Shown: positions 17,133 through 27,061, numbered from the stretch's first letter. The stretch is 64,000 bases of DNA from Paraclostridium tenue (GCF_039521565.1 NZ_BAAACP010000010.1:1-64000); one strand, 5' to 3'. Translations and numbers: made by a program. The notes: a model not told the origin generated them from the letters alone.

Positions 17133-17251
17133 TTTAACACTAAATATTAAATTTTAATTGTAAAAGTACACTTTACTTTCTTTTAATAATAATTTACTTT
17201 TATTTAACCCAATTTACTTTCAGTTAACATATATCTAATTTGAATTTAACA
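17133..17251 (+). promoter_or_regulatory. Pho-box-like array before pstS
   Basis: Heptamers of TTTA type start at 17172 (TTTACTT), 17182 (TTTAATA), 17193 (TTTACTT), 17203 (TTTAACC), 17213 (TTTACTT), 17223 (GTTAACA), 17234 (TCTAATT) and 17245 (TTTAACA). That is eight in a row with a 10-11 bp period. Two outlying copies are at 17133 (TTTAACA) and 17153 (TTTAATT). This fits cooperative PhoP binding along one face of the helix upstream of a phosphate-starvation operon. The array ends about 105 bp before pstS. Confidence 0.75.
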
Positions 17252-17356
17252 TTGAATATCTATTATTAAGGTATAAGGTAGATAACAACAATAATAAATA
17301 TCAGATATAAAATGATAAGCAATCATAAATAATATAAAAAATTTGGAGGAGATATT

Positions 17357-18178
17357 ATGTTAAGAAAAAGGATAGGAGTTTTATTATTAAGCACGGTAAC
17401 TATAGGATTATTAGCAGTTGGATGTGGAGCATCAGATTCAAATTCAGCTAAATTAGCAATATCAGGATCAACTTCAATAGGACCAGTTATAGAAAAAGAA
17501 GCAGAAGGATTTAAGTCAATAAATCCAGATGTGTCAATAGAAGTAAATCAATTAGGTTCATCAGCTGGAATAAAAGATGCAATAAATGGAGTGGCAGAAA
17601 TAGGAATGGCATCAAGAGATTTAAAGGATGAAGAAAAGAATTCAGGTATTTCACAATCAGAGATGGCCATTGATGGTATAGGAGTTATAACTCATAAAAA
17701 TAATAATGTAAAATCACTTACTATAGATCAGTTAAAAAATATATATACAGGAAAAATAACTAACTGGAAAGAAGTTGGAGGGAAAGATGCTCCAATAGTA
17801 GTAGTTTCAAGAGAAGATGGCTCAGGAACTAGAGACGCATTCCAAGAAATAGTTGGATATGATTCAACACAATTGACAAAAGAAGCTCAAATAAGTGATG
17901 GAAATGGAAATGTAAAATCTACAGTATCAGGAAATGAAAATGCAATAGGATATACTTCATTTAGCTATTTAGATGAAAGTATAAATTCTACTCAAATAGA
18001 TGGTGTAGATCCGACTGCAGAAAATGCTAAGAGTGGAAAATACAAATTAGCAAGACCATTTTTATTAGTGTATAAAGAAGATTCGATATCAGAAAATGGA
18101 AAGCAATTTATAGACTATGTATTAAGTGAAGATGGACAAAAGATAGTGGAGGAAAAAGGATTGATAAGAGTTAAATAA
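17357..18178 (+). CDS. pstS: Phosphate ABC transporter substrate-binding lipoprotein PstS
   Basis: Extracellular phosphate receptor tethered by lipid. The N-terminal signal ends in a lipobox LAVGC, with Cys23 as the lipidated residue. The mature part has the phosphate-binding loops: SGSTSIGP at the start and SREDGSGTRDAF in the middle, the latter with the Ser-Gly-Thr-Arg cluster that contacts phosphate. The length of 273 aa is usual for the clostridial short PstS. Strong GGAGGAG site. First gene of pstSCAB-phoU; the Pho-box-like array is upstream. Confidence 0.96.
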   Translation: MLRKRIGVLLLSTVTIGLLAVGCGASDSNSAKLAISGSTSIGPVIEKEAEGFKSINPDVSIEVNQLGSSAGIKDAINGVAEIGMASRDLKDEEKNSGISQSEMAIDGIGVITHKNNNVKSLTIDQLKNIYTGKITNWKEVGGKDAPIVVVSREDGSGTRDAFQEIVGYDSTQLTKEAQISDGNGNVKSTVSGNENAIGYTSFSYLDESINSTQIDGVDPTAENAKSGKYKLARPFLLVYKEDSISENGKQFIDYVLSEDGQKIVEEKGLIRVK

Positions 18179-18212
18179 TTTCTAAGTGTTTAAGAGTTAA
18201 ATGGAGGTGTTT

Positions 18213-19115
18213 ATGTTAGCTAAGGAGCAACTGGTTAGTTCTAAAGACAATAAAACAAAATATACTATAGAAAAATTAGCAAAGAATGTATTTATGGCGA
18301 GTGCACTATTAGCAGTAATAAGTTTGCTACTTATAATAGGATTTGTTTTTTATAAAGGGCTTACACCATTTATAGCAAAAGGGTATTCGTTAATAGATTT
18401 TATAACAGGAACATCTTGGGTACCAAGTGCAAATGAATTTGGAATTTTACCAATGATAGTTGCATCAATAATTTCAACTATAGGAGCTCTTTTAATAGGA
18501 GCACCTATAGGTATCCTTACAGCTGTATTTATTGCTGAAGTTGCTCCTAAAAAAGTATCTAAAGTAATATGTTCAGGAGTTGATTTACTTGCTGGTATAC
18601 CATCTGTTTTGTATGGTTTATTTGGATTAGCAGTAATAGTTCCAACAATGCAAGATTTATTTAATTTACCAAAAGGACAAAGTTTATTGGCTGTAATAAT
18701 AGTTCTGTCTATAATGATGTTGCCTACAATTATATCTGTTTCACAAACTGCTATAAAAGCTGTACCAAATTCATTTAGAGAAGGGTCTTTAGCTTTAGGT
18801 GCATCAAAGATAGAAACTATTTTTAAGGTAGTTTTGCCAGCAGCAAAATCAGGAATATTAGCGGCAGTTGTATTGGGAACAGGAAGAGCATTAGGAGAGA
18901 CTATGGCAGTTATGTTAGTTGCAGGTAATTCACCTGTTATACCTAACTCTATAATGGATAGTGTAAGACCCCTAACTACGAATATAGCATTAGAAATGGG
19001 ATATGCATTTGGAACACATCAAGAAATGTTATTTGCAACAGGAGTAGTTTTGTTTGCATTTATATTAATACTCAATTTGTTATTAAATAAACTTTCTAAT
19101 AAGGAAGGCATGTAA
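18213..19115 (+). CDS. pstC: Phosphate ABC transporter permease PstC
   Basis: Membrane permease of the high-affinity phosphate importer. The 300-aa protein has six helices and the ABC permease EAA loop (REGSLALGASKIETIFKVVLP, about residues 195-215) that docks on PstB. ATG 18213 is chosen because GGAGGTG (18203-18209) lies just upstream; the earlier in-frame ATG 18201 overlaps that site. PstA follows after a single base. Confidence 0.95.
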   Translation: MLAKEQLVSSKDNKTKYTIEKLAKNVFMASALLAVISLLLIIGFVFYKGLTPFIAKGYSLIDFITGTSWVPSANEFGILPMIVASIISTIGALLIGAPIGILTAVFIAEVAPKKVSKVICSGVDLLAGIPSVLYGLFGLAVIVPTMQDLFNLPKGQSLLAVIIVLSIMMLPTIISVSQTAIKAVPNSFREGSLALGASKIETIFKVVLPAAKSGILAAVVLGTGRALGETMAVMLVAGNSPVIPNSIMDSVRPLTTNIALEMGYAFGTHQEMLFATGVVLFAFILILNLLLNKLSNKEGM

Positions 19116-19116
19116 T

Positions 19117-19941
19117 ATGAGAAGATTAAAAGAAAATGTATTAAAAGCTTTAATTTTATTATCAGCAATATTTACTATAAGTGTGTTAGTAGTGATAGTA
19201 GGATTTATAATTATAAAAGGTATTAGTGGGATTAATTTTAAATATTTAACAAGTGATTACTCTGCTGGAGAAGGCGGAGGAATATTATCTATGATAATTA
19301 CAACTTTATATACAGTATTTTTATCTATATTAGTAGCAACTCCTATAGGGGTATTAGCTTCGATATATTTACAGGAGTATGCTAAAAAAGGTAAATTTGT
19401 TAACTCTGTCAGATTTGCCACAGAGAGTTTAGCAGGTATACCGTCTATAGTATATGGATTATTTGGAGGGATATTCTTTGTTATAACTCTTAAAATGGGA
19501 TATTCAATACTTGCTGGGTCATTAACAGTATCTATAATAATTTTACCTTTAATAATACGAACAACAGAAGAATCATTAAAAACAGTTCCAATAGGTTATA
19601 GAGAAGCATCTTTAGCCATGGGAGCTACTAAATTTCAAACAATATGTAAAGTTATTATTCCTAGTGCAGCGCCTGGAATATTATCAGGAATAATATTATC
19701 TATAGGGCGTATAGTTGGAGAATCAGCAGCAATATTGCTAACTGCTGGAACAGTTGCGAAGATGCCAACTGGAATATTTAATAGTGCTAGAACATTAACA
19801 GTTCAATCATATTTGTTGGCTAAAGAAACTGGAAATATACAAGCAGCTGCTAGTGTAGGAGTGGTTTTAATAGTAATAGTATTATGCTTAAATGCTTTAG
19901 CTAAGTTTATAGTTAAAAAATTTAGTAAGGAGATTTATTAA
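19117..19941 (+). CDS. pstA: Phosphate ABC transporter permease PstA
   Basis: Second permease of the Pst system, 274 aa and six helices, with an EAA loop (YREASLAMGATKFQTICKVI near residue 160) and the GIPSIVYGLFGG stretch typical of PstA/PstC. The ATG starts one base after the pstC stop, and AAGGAAGG inside the end of pstC serves as ribosome binding site, so the two genes are coupled. Confidence 0.95.
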   Translation: MRRLKENVLKALILLSAIFTISVLVVIVGFIIIKGISGINFKYLTSDYSAGEGGGILSMIITTLYTVFLSILVATPIGVLASIYLQEYAKKGKFVNSVRFATESLAGIPSIVYGLFGGIFFVITLKMGYSILAGSLTVSIIILPLIIRTTEESLKTVPIGYREASLAMGATKFQTICKVIIPSAAPGILSGIILSIGRIVGESAAILLTAGTVAKMPTGIFNSARTLTVQSYLLAKETGNIQAAASVGVVLIVIVLCLNALAKFIVKKFSKEIY

Positions 19942-19942
19942 G

Positions 19943-20698
19943 ATGGAGAACATTAAAATAAATGTAAAAAACTTAGAACTATTTTATGGTAATAATCAAG
20001 CTTTAAAAAACATAAACATGGAAATAAAAGAAAGAAAAGTTACAGCGTTAATAGGTCCTTCTGGATGTGGTAAATCAACATTTTTAAGAACATTAAACAG
20101 AATGAATGATTTAATAGAGAATGTAAATATAGAAGGAGAAATATTTGTCGATGGAGAAGATATATATAAATCTGATGATGTTATAAAATTACGTACTAAA
20201 GTAGGTATGGTTTTTCAAAAACCTAATCCATTTCCAATGAGTATATATGATAATGTAGCATATGGACCAAGGGTACATGGTATAAAAGATAAGGAAATTT
20301 TAGATCAAATAGTTGAAGAAAGTTTAAAAGGAGCTGCTATTTGGGATGAAGTGAAAGATAGATTAAATAAGTCAGCATTAGGTTTATCTGGTGGTCAACA
20401 GCAACGTATATGTATAGCTAGAACTATTGCTATGAAACCAGAGGTAATATTAATGGATGAGCCAACATCTGCACTAGATCCAATATCTACGTCTAAGGTA
20501 GAAGAATTAATTAATGATCTAAAAGATAAATATACTATAGTAATAGTAACTCATAATATGCAACAGGCAGCACGTGTATCTGATGAAACTGCATTTTTCT
20601 TATCTGGTGAGGTGATTGAACTCAATGAAACTAAAACTATATTCACAAGCCCGACTGATAAGCGTACAGAGGATTATATAACAGGAAGGTTTGGCTAA
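19943..20698 (+). CDS. pstB: Phosphate ABC transporter ATPase PstB
   Basis: Cytoplasmic ATPase powering phosphate import. Walker A GPSGCGKST (about residues 38-46), Q-loop MVFQKPNPFPMSIYDN, signature LSGGQQQR, Walker B VILMDEPTSALD and the switch His in VTHNMQQA are all intact. The 251-aa length and the KPNPFPMSI stretch are specific to PstB. It starts one base after the pstA stop codon. Confidence 0.97.
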   Translation: MENIKINVKNLELFYGNNQALKNINMEIKERKVTALIGPSGCGKSTFLRTLNRMNDLIENVNIEGEIFVDGEDIYKSDDVIKLRTKVGMVFQKPNPFPMSIYDNVAYGPRVHGIKDKEILDQIVEESLKGAAIWDEVKDRLNKSALGLSGGQQQRICIARTIAMKPEVILMDEPTSALDPISTSKVEELINDLKDKYTIVIVTHNMQQAARVSDETAFFLSGEVIELNETKTIFTSPTDKRTEDYITGRFG

Positions 20699-20743
20699 AA
20701 TCAGATTTATTATATAAAACAATCTATAAAAAGGAGTTTTAAC

Positions 20744-21397
20744 ATGATCAACAGTAGCTTGGAGTTAAATATAAGTACTCTTATTAACTATACATTAAAA
20801 ATGATTGATAAATGTGAAGAAATCATAGAAGACTCTATGAAATGTATGATAAATAAAGATATAAAAAGTGCTAAATTAATAGCAAATCAAGATGATGAAA
20901 TAGATATTTTAAGAGATTATATACGAGATAGAAGTATTGAGCTTATGGCATTAAAGCAACCTATGGCTAAAGATTTAAGATTTATATATTCTTTAGGCAG
21001 TATATCCTTAGAATTAGAACGTATAGGAGACTATGCTGTTAACATAGCTGATGAAGTTATAAAAATAGGAAGTGAAGAGTATATAAAAGAACTAGTGGAT
21101 ATTCCTAAGATGAAAGATGTTTGTATAGATATGTTGCAAGGTGTAAAACAAGCTTTGGAAAATAGGGATATAGAACTTGCTTATAAAGTAGCATTAAAAG
21201 ATGATATAGTAGATGATTTATATGAATGTGTGCAAGTTCACACACTTAAAGTAATGCATGAAAAAGAAATGAATATAGATCAAGGTGTAAGAATAGTATT
21301 TGTAGGTAGGTATTTAGAAAGAATAGGAGATCATACTACAAATATATGTGAAAAGATAATATATGCTTTAAAAGGTAATATGGTGGAGATTGGATAA
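20744..21397 (+). CDS. phoU: PhoU, phosphate signalling regulator
   Basis: A 217-aa all-helical protein with two repeats, each carrying the metal-binding motif: LELERIGDYAVNIADE in the first half and GRYLERIGDHTTNICEKI in the second. PhoU damps Pst activity and the PhoR-PhoP signal when phosphate is plentiful. It is last in the pst operon and followed by a terminator. No phoP/phoR genes are in the window. Confidence 0.95.
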   Translation: MINSSLELNISTLINYTLKMIDKCEEIIEDSMKCMINKDIKSAKLIANQDDEIDILRDYIRDRSIELMALKQPMAKDLRFIYSLGSISLELERIGDYAVNIADEVIKIGSEEYIKELVDIPKMKDVCIDMLQGVKQALENRDIELAYKVALKDDIVDDLYECVQVHTLKVMHEKEMNIDQGVRIVFVGRYLERIGDHTTNICEKIIYALKGNMVEIG

Positions 21398-21428
21398 AAC
21401 TACAAGATTAAGTAGTTTTATTTTTTTG
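21394..21428 (+). terminator. Intrinsic terminator after phoU
   Basis: ATAAAACTAC (21394-21403) pairs with GTAGTTTTAT (21412-21421), followed by TTTTTT. Confidence 0.88.
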
Positions 21429-21565
21429 TATTAATATTTCTAAGGCTATAAACATATTTATTTAAATATAATATTAAATTAAAAAATAAGGCTATATACA
21501 TTAAGGTAAATGTCAATAATCATTAATAATATAGTGTTTATTAATAATATGAAGGGGAACTGGGG

Positions 21566-22378
21566 ATGAATAGAAGAATAAAACCGATTTTTTTAAATTT
21601 ATTTATAGTAGTAGTGCTTTTATTTTTAATATTTATTACATGTGATAATATAATTGAAACTTCTAAAAGTTATGATGAAAAAGAAATAGTTTTACTAAAT
21701 AGTGAGAATATGACATTAACACAGCTAATGATTAGTGTGACTAAAATAAATGAAAGAGGACCTAAACCAAAACCTGAAAAAGTTGCATATATAACAATTG
21801 ATGATGGTCCATCAAAATATACTAATGAAATACTTGATATATTACAAAAAAATGATATAAAAGCTACTTTTTTTATGATAGATAAAAATATGAATAGATA
21901 TTCTAATGAATTAAAAAGAATAGACAGTGATGGACATTCTTTAGGATTTCATAGCGTAAGTCATGACATAAATGTTTTATACAAGACACCAAAAACTACG
22001 GTATCTGAGTTTGATAAGTGCAATAATAGTCTAGAAGAAATAACAAATGAAACATCGAAGTTAATACGATTACCATATGGAAGTAAGCCTTATGCACCAA
22101 AAGAATCTTATGATGCACTAGTAGAAGCTGGATATAAAATATGGGATTGGAATTTAGATACACAAGATTGGAGAGCTACAGATAAAGAGATAATAAAAAA
22201 TGTAAATACATATTTAGGACAACATAAAGAAGTAGTTCTACTTATGCATGAAAAAGAACAAAGTGTTAAAGCGCTTCAAGGTATGATAAATATATTAAAA
22301 GAAAATGGATATACAATACTTCCAATAGAAGAACAAGATAATCCTAAAAATTTCTGGAAACAAAACTTAACTAATTGA
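21566..22378 (+). CDS. Polysaccharide deacetylase (NodB domain)
   Basis: Probably a cell-surface deacetylase acting on peptidoglycan or another N-acetylated glycan. The N terminus has one membrane helix (about residues 8-27), an uncleaved anchor or signal. The NodB domain starts with TIDDGPS (the Asp pair), then the metal motif HSVSHD (His-x3-His), then RLPYGSKPYAP and a late LLMHEKE motif. The 270-aa length is common for clostridial PdaA-like enzymes; the exact substrate cannot be told from sequence. It stands alone, with a GGGGA site before ATG 21566. Confidence 0.88.
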   Translation: MNRRIKPIFLNLFIVVVLLFLIFITCDNIIETSKSYDEKEIVLLNSENMTLTQLMISVTKINERGPKPKPEKVAYITIDDGPSKYTNEILDILQKNDIKATFFMIDKNMNRYSNELKRIDSDGHSLGFHSVSHDINVLYKTPKTTVSEFDKCNNSLEEITNETSKLIRLPYGSKPYAPKESYDALVEAGYKIWDWNLDTQDWRATDKEIIKNVNTYLGQHKEVVLLMHEKEQSVKALQGMINILKENGYTILPIEEQDNPKNFWKQNLTN

Positions 22379-22396
22379 ATATAATGTTTATAAATA

Positions 22397-22426
22397 TTGA
22401 CAATAATAATAGGGATTATATATAAT
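22397..22426 (+). promoter_or_regulatory. Sigma-A promoter for the T-box/valS transcript
   Basis: TTGACA (22397-22402), an 18-bp spacer and TATAAT (22421-22426), both perfect matches, about 40 bp before the T-box leader. Confidence 0.75.
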
Positions 22427-22463
22427 TAAAAGATAAACAAAATAATTTAAAAACTAAGAAAAA

Positions 22464-22696
22464 GAGGAGTATGCAAACTCAACTTACAGAGAGGAAAGTT
22501 CATCGGCTGAAAAACTTTCTAAGAAATGAATTGCAGAAGGTAGCTTTGGAGTTTCTAGGCTGAAATAGTAGTAGGTTTAGACGGTGAAAATCGTTAAATT
22601 TATTAAGTGTTATATAAATTTTAAATAAAAATTTATATAAAATTAAGGTGGTAACGCGAGCTTTTCGTCCTTAAATGGATGTAAAAGCTCTTTTTT
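22464..22696 (+). promoter_or_regulatory. T-box leader (tRNA-Val responsive) upstream of valS
   Basis: The leader shows an AGAGAGG AG-bulge segment (about 22488) and the CTTTGGAG segment of stem I (22544-22551). The T-box itself is AAGGTGGTAACGCGAG at 22645-22660. The terminator is GAGCTTTT (22658-22665) paired with AAAAGCTC (22683-22690), then six T. TGGT in the T-box can pair with the ACCA end of uncharged tRNA. A GTA at 22540-22542, at the expected place just before CTTTGGAG, is a candidate valine specifier. Uncharged tRNA-Val would favour readthrough into valS. Confidence 0.92.
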
Positions 22697-22745
22697 AATT
22701 TATAGAAAAATTTCAAAAAATATAAAAATAATAGGAGGAATCTAT

Positions 22746-25412
22746 ATGGAAAATACTAATTTACCAAAAACGTATAATCCGAAAGACTTTGAATCAAGAT
22801 TATATTCAAAGTGGGTAGAAGAAGGATTATTTAAATCTAAGCCAAACCCAAATAAAAAGCCATTTACAATAATGCTTCCCCCACCAAATATAACAGGACA
22901 ATTACACATGGGGCATGCTCTTGACCATACTTTACAAGATATACTTATAAGATGGAAGAGAATGGACGGTTATGAAGCTTTATGGCAACCAGGAACAGAC
23001 CATGCATCTATAGCAACAGAAGTTAAAGTTGTTGAAAGAATAAAGGAACAAGAAGGAAAAACTAAGTACGAGTTAGGAAGAGAAGAGTTCTTAAAAAGAG
23101 CTATGGACTGGAGAAATGAATTTGGTAGAAAAATAGTTGACCAAATGAAACAGTTAGGAGATTCTTGTGACTGGGATAGAGAAAGATTCACAATGGATAA
23201 AGGATGTAACGAAGCAGTTACTGAGTTCTTTGTGAAACTATATGAAAAAGGTCAAATATATAGAGGAAACAGAATAATAAACTGGTGTCCAGATTGTAAA
23301 ACTACATTATCTGATGCTGAAGTTGAGCATGAAGAACATGATGGAAAATTCTATCACATAAAATACCCAATAGCAGGTAGTGATGAATTTTTAGAAATAG
23401 CTACAACTAGACCAGAAACAATGCTAGGAGATACAGGTATAGCAGTAAATCCTGAAGATGAAAGATATACTCATTTAGTAGGTAAACATGCAATACTTCC
23501 TTTAGTAGGTAGAGAACTTATAATAGTTGCTGATGACTATGTTGATTTAGAGTTCGGAACTGGTGCAGTTAAGATGACTCCAGCTCATGACCCTAATGAC
23601 TTTGAAGTAGGTCAAAGACATAATCTTGAAAAGATAAATGTTATGAACGAAGACGGAACTATGAATAAGTTAGCTGGTAAATACGAAGGTATGGACAGAT
23701 ATGAGTGTAGAAAACAACTTATAGCTGACTTAGACGAAGCTGGATACTTAATAGCTATAAAAGACCATAATCATAATGTAGGTTCTTGTTATAGATGTAA
23801 AACTGTAGTTGAACCAAGATTATCAGATCAATGGTTTGTTAAAATGGATGAATTAGCAAAACCTGCTATAGATATATTAAAGAAACAAGAATTAAAATTT
23901 GTACCTGATAAGTTTGATAAAACTTACTTACAATGGTTAGAGAATATAAGAGATTGGTGTATATCAAGACAGTTATGGTGGGGACATCAAATACCAGCTT
24001 ACTACTGTCAAGAGTGTGGTGAAGTAGTTGTAGCTAAAGAAATGCCTACAGCTTGTCCTAAGTGTGGACATACTTACTTTAAACAAGATGAAGATGTACT
24101 AGATACATGGTTTAGTTCTGCATTATGGCCTTTCTCAACATTAGGATGGCCTCATAACACAGAAGAATTAAATTACTATTATCCAACAAGCGTACTTGTA
24201 ACTGGATACGATATAATATTCTTCTGGGTTGTAAGAATGGCATTTGCAGGAATGTTCTGTATGGGAGAAGCTCCATTTGAACATGTATTAATACATGGAC
24301 TTGTAAGAGACTCTGAAGGTAGAAAAATGAGTAAATCTCTAGGAAATGGAATAGACCCATTAGAAGTTATAGATCAATACGGAGCTGACGCTTTAAGATT
24401 TATGTTAGCTACTGGAAACTCTCCAGGAAATGATATGAGATTCTATATGGAAAGAGTTGAAGCTGCTAGAAACTTTGCAAATAAATTATGGAATGCATCA
24501 AGATTTGTATTCATGAATATAGATGAAGAAATAATGAAAGGTGTAACTAGAGAATCAGTAGAAGGTAATATGACTTTAGCTGATAAGTGGATAATATCTA
24601 GAGCTAATAATGTTGTTAAGGAAGTTACTGATAACATGGATAAATTTGACTTAGGAATAGCAGCTCAAAAGATATATGACTTTGCTTGGTCAGAGTACTG
24701 CGACTGGTATATAGAAATAGTTAAACCAAGATTATATTCAGATGATAAAGCTGCTAAACAAACAGCGCTATATACATTAACTTATGTATTAGAGAAGATA
24801 TTAAAACTTCTTCATCCATATATGCCATTTATAACAGAGGAGATATACACTCATCTTCCAACTGTAGAAGGAAGTATAGTAGTAGCTGAGTTCCCTCATT
24901 ATAACGAAGCTGATAATATGGCTAAAGAAGAAGAAATGATGAACTTAACAATGGATGGTATAAGAAACATAAGAAATGTAAGAGCTGAAATGAACGTACC
25001 ACCATCAAAGAAAGCTAAAGTTATAATAGTTCCAACAGCTGAAAAGAAAGAAGCTATGGAAGCTGGACGTGACTACTTTGTAACATTAGCATCTGCATCT
25101 ATAGTAGATATAGTTGAAGATGAAACTAACATACCAGAAGATGCAGTAAGTGTTGTTATAGACGGAGTTAAGATATTTATACCACTTGATGAATTAGTTG
25201 ACTTTACTAAGGAATTAGAAAGATTAAATAAAGAAAAAGCTAAATTAGAAGGTGAAATAAAGAGAGTTAACGGAAAACTTTCTAATCAAGGATTCTTAGC
25301 TAAAGCTCCAGAAAGCTTAGTTAATGAAGAAAAAGCTAAAAAAGAAAAATTCGAAGAAATGATGAAGTCAGTTCTTGAAAGAATAGAAAATATAGAAGCT
25401 AAAATAAAATAA
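22746..25412 (+). CDS. valS: Valyl-tRNA synthetase
   Basis: Charges tRNA-Val. The 888-aa class Ia synthetase has its HIGH-type motif in LPPPNITGQLHMGHAL (about residues 39-54) and its KMSKS motif in EGRKMSKSLGN (about 524-534). A CP1 editing domain lies between them, with two Cys pairs (CPDC and CQEC...CPKC) that look like zinc knuckles. An anticodon-binding domain follows, and then a C-terminal coiled coil (last about 70 residues) that is specific to ValS. AGGAGG precedes ATG 22746. Controlled by the T-box leader. Confidence 0.98.
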   Translation: MENTNLPKTYNPKDFESRLYSKWVEEGLFKSKPNPNKKPFTIMLPPPNITGQLHMGHALDHTLQDILIRWKRMDGYEALWQPGTDHASIATEVKVVERIKEQEGKTKYELGREEFLKRAMDWRNEFGRKIVDQMKQLGDSCDWDRERFTMDKGCNEAVTEFFVKLYEKGQIYRGNRIINWCPDCKTTLSDAEVEHEEHDGKFYHIKYPIAGSDEFLEIATTRPETMLGDTGIAVNPEDERYTHLVGKHAILPLVGRELIIVADDYVDLEFGTGAVKMTPAHDPNDFEVGQRHNLEKINVMNEDGTMNKLAGKYEGMDRYECRKQLIADLDEAGYLIAIKDHNHNVGSCYRCKTVVEPRLSDQWFVKMDELAKPAIDILKKQELKFVPDKFDKTYLQWLENIRDWCISRQLWWGHQIPAYYCQECGEVVVAKEMPTACPKCGHTYFKQDEDVLDTWFSSALWPFSTLGWPHNTEELNYYYPTSVLVTGYDIIFFWVVRMAFAGMFCMGEAPFEHVLIHGLVRDSEGRKMSKSLGNGIDPLEVIDQYGADALRFMLATGNSPGNDMRFYMERVEAARNFANKLWNASRFVFMNIDEEIMKGVTRESVEGNMTLADKWIISRANNVVKEVTDNMDKFDLGIAAQKIYDFAWSEYCDWYIEIVKPRLYSDDKAAKQTALYTLTYVLEKILKLLHPYMPFITEEIYTHLPTVEGSIVVAEFPHYNEADNMAKEEEMMNLTMDGIRNIRNVRAEMNVPPSKKAKVIIVPTAEKKEAMEAGRDYFVTLASASIVDIVEDETNIPEDAVSVVIDGVKIFIPLDELVDFTKELERLNKEKAKLEGEIKRVNGKLSNQGFLAKAPESLVNEEKAKKEKFEEMMKSVLERIENIEAKIK

Positions 25413-25420
25413 TAAATCTA

Positions 25421-25458
25421 AAGGAGCTATCTCGTAACAGAGATTAGCTTCTTTTTTT
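25421..25458 (+). terminator. Intrinsic terminator after valS
   Basis: GAGCTA-TCTC pairs with GAGA-T-TAGCTT (one bulged base), followed by seven T. Confidence 0.75.
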
Positions 25459-25653
25459 ATAAAATAGAAAAATATAAATTTCTTGTATAAGATTATATAC
25501 ATCCATTATAGTTCCTTTATCTTGTTTGATGACATAAAGTAGATAATCTATTATAATGTTTATAGTTTGTATAAAATCATAAAATAGAATATATATGATT
25601 AATATAGATATAGTATAAATAAGCATTATGAATTAAAGAAAGGACGATATAAA

Positions 25654-26955
25654 TTGACAATAGCATTACCTCAAAAATTTTTAGAAGATATGAAGGAAAT
25701 ACTTAAAGATGAGTATGATGATTTTATAAAAAGTTATGAAGAACCAAAAACAACAGGATTAAGAGTTAATACCCTAAAAATTAGTAAAGAAGAATTATTA
25801 AATTTAAATTTATTTAACTTAACTCAAATTCCTTGGGCTAATGAAGGATTTTACTATGATGAAACTATAGATAGACCGGGAAAAAATCCACTTCACGAAG
25901 CAGGAGCATATTACTTACAAGAACCATCAGCTATGAGTGTTGTGCCAAAAGTAGATGTACAAGAAGGAGATAAAGTTCTTGATATGTGTGCTGCTCCAGG
26001 TGGTAAATCTACATATATATTATCTAAGTTAAATGATACAGGACTCTTAGTTTCAAATGAAATAAATCCTATAAGAATAAAAGCTCTAGGGGAAAATCTA
26101 GAAAGATTTGGAGCTAAAAATTGTATCATAACTAATACTGATTCTAATAACTTAAGAAAAGTATTTACAGGATATTTTGATAAAGTTGTAATTGATGCAC
26201 CTTGTTCTGGACAAGGTATGTTTAGAAAAGATGAAGTAGCAATAAAAGATTGGTCATATGCAAAAGTATTAGAGTGTCAATCTATACAAAGAGAAATAAT
26301 AAGAGATGGATACGAAATGCTTAAAAATGGTGGGATATTAGTATATTCAACATGTACATTTGCAAAAGAAGAAAATGAAACTATAATAAATGAATTTATA
26401 GAAGAATTTGAAAATGCAAAACTAATAGGAATGGATAGAGTATGGCCTCATAAAGTAAAAGGAGAAGGTCATTTTGTAGCTAAAATACAAAAACTAGAAA
26501 ACGAAGACTGTAATACTAAAGAATTAAAAACAAAAAGATTAGATAAAGAAATAAAAGATTATAAAGATTTTGAAAAGAAGTTTTTAAATGTAAATATAGG
26601 AAATAAATTTGATTTAAGGGGAGAAAACTTATATCTAATTCCAGAAGAATCTCCAGATACAAAAAAATTGAAAGTATTAAGATATGGACTTCACTTAGGA
26701 GTATTAAAGAAAAATAGATTTGAACCATCTCATGCACTATCTCATTATCTAAAATTAGAAGATGTAAAGAATGTAGAAGAATTCAAAGTTGATGATAATC
26801 AAATTTTAGACTATTTAAGAGGAAATACAATAAATACAGGAAAAAGTAGAGGTTGGGTCTTAGTATCAGTAGAAGGAGTTCCTATTGGATGGGGAAAAGA
26901 ATCGAATGGAGTATTAAAAAATCATTATCCAAAAGGACTTAGAATAAATTATTAA
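25654..26955 (+). CDS. RsmF/NSUN-type RNA m5C methyltransferase
   Basis: SAM-dependent cytosine-C5 methyltransferase, most likely of 16S rRNA. Motif I (SAM binding) is CAAPGGKS near residue 112. The catalytic cysteine motifs are DAPCSGQGMF near 180 and STCTF near 230. The C-terminal 150 residues match the RsmF extra domains (a PUA-like region ending in GWGKE...KNHYPKGLR). The TTG start at 25654 follows AAAGGACG. The 433-aa length is normal. The exact target base is inferred from the RsmF/YccW-like tail and not proven. Confidence 0.9.
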   Translation: MTIALPQKFLEDMKEILKDEYDDFIKSYEEPKTTGLRVNTLKISKEELLNLNLFNLTQIPWANEGFYYDETIDRPGKNPLHEAGAYYLQEPSAMSVVPKVDVQEGDKVLDMCAAPGGKSTYILSKLNDTGLLVSNEINPIRIKALGENLERFGAKNCIITNTDSNNLRKVFTGYFDKVVIDAPCSGQGMFRKDEVAIKDWSYAKVLECQSIQREIIRDGYEMLKNGGILVYSTCTFAKEENETIINEFIEEFENAKLIGMDRVWPHKVKGEGHFVAKIQKLENEDCNTKELKTKRLDKEIKDYKDFEKKFLNVNIGNKFDLRGENLYLIPEESPDTKKLKVLRYGLHLGVLKKNRFEPSHALSHYLKLEDVKNVEEFKVDDNQILDYLRGNTINTGKSRGWVLVSVEGVPIGWGKESNGVLKNHYPKGLRINY

Positions 26956-26987
26956 TTAGTGTGTGAAAACAATGTATTTGTAGAGGA

Positions 26988-27042
26988 TTAATTAAGTGTT
27001 TTGACGAAATTAAGTATCATATAAATAAAAGTACTTAATTAA
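26988..27042 (+). repeat. 10-bp inverted repeat before folC
   Basis: TTAATTAAGT (26988-26997) and ACTTAATTAA (27033-27042) flank a 35-base stretch containing TTGACG and TATAAA elements. It could be an operator around the folC promoter or chance in AT-rich DNA. Confidence 0.35.
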
Positions 27043-27061
27043 CGCAGTATGGAGGAATGAT

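Noticed and set aside
17133..17251. Regular repeats before pstS as a CRISPR array
   Set aside because: Units are 7 bp at 10-11 bp steps without spacers and no cas genes are near; they fit regulator binding.
25459..25653. Minus-strand 60-codon frame between valS and the methyltransferase gene
   Set aside because: AT-rich low-complexity translation rich in Ile/Tyr; it overlaps the valS terminator.
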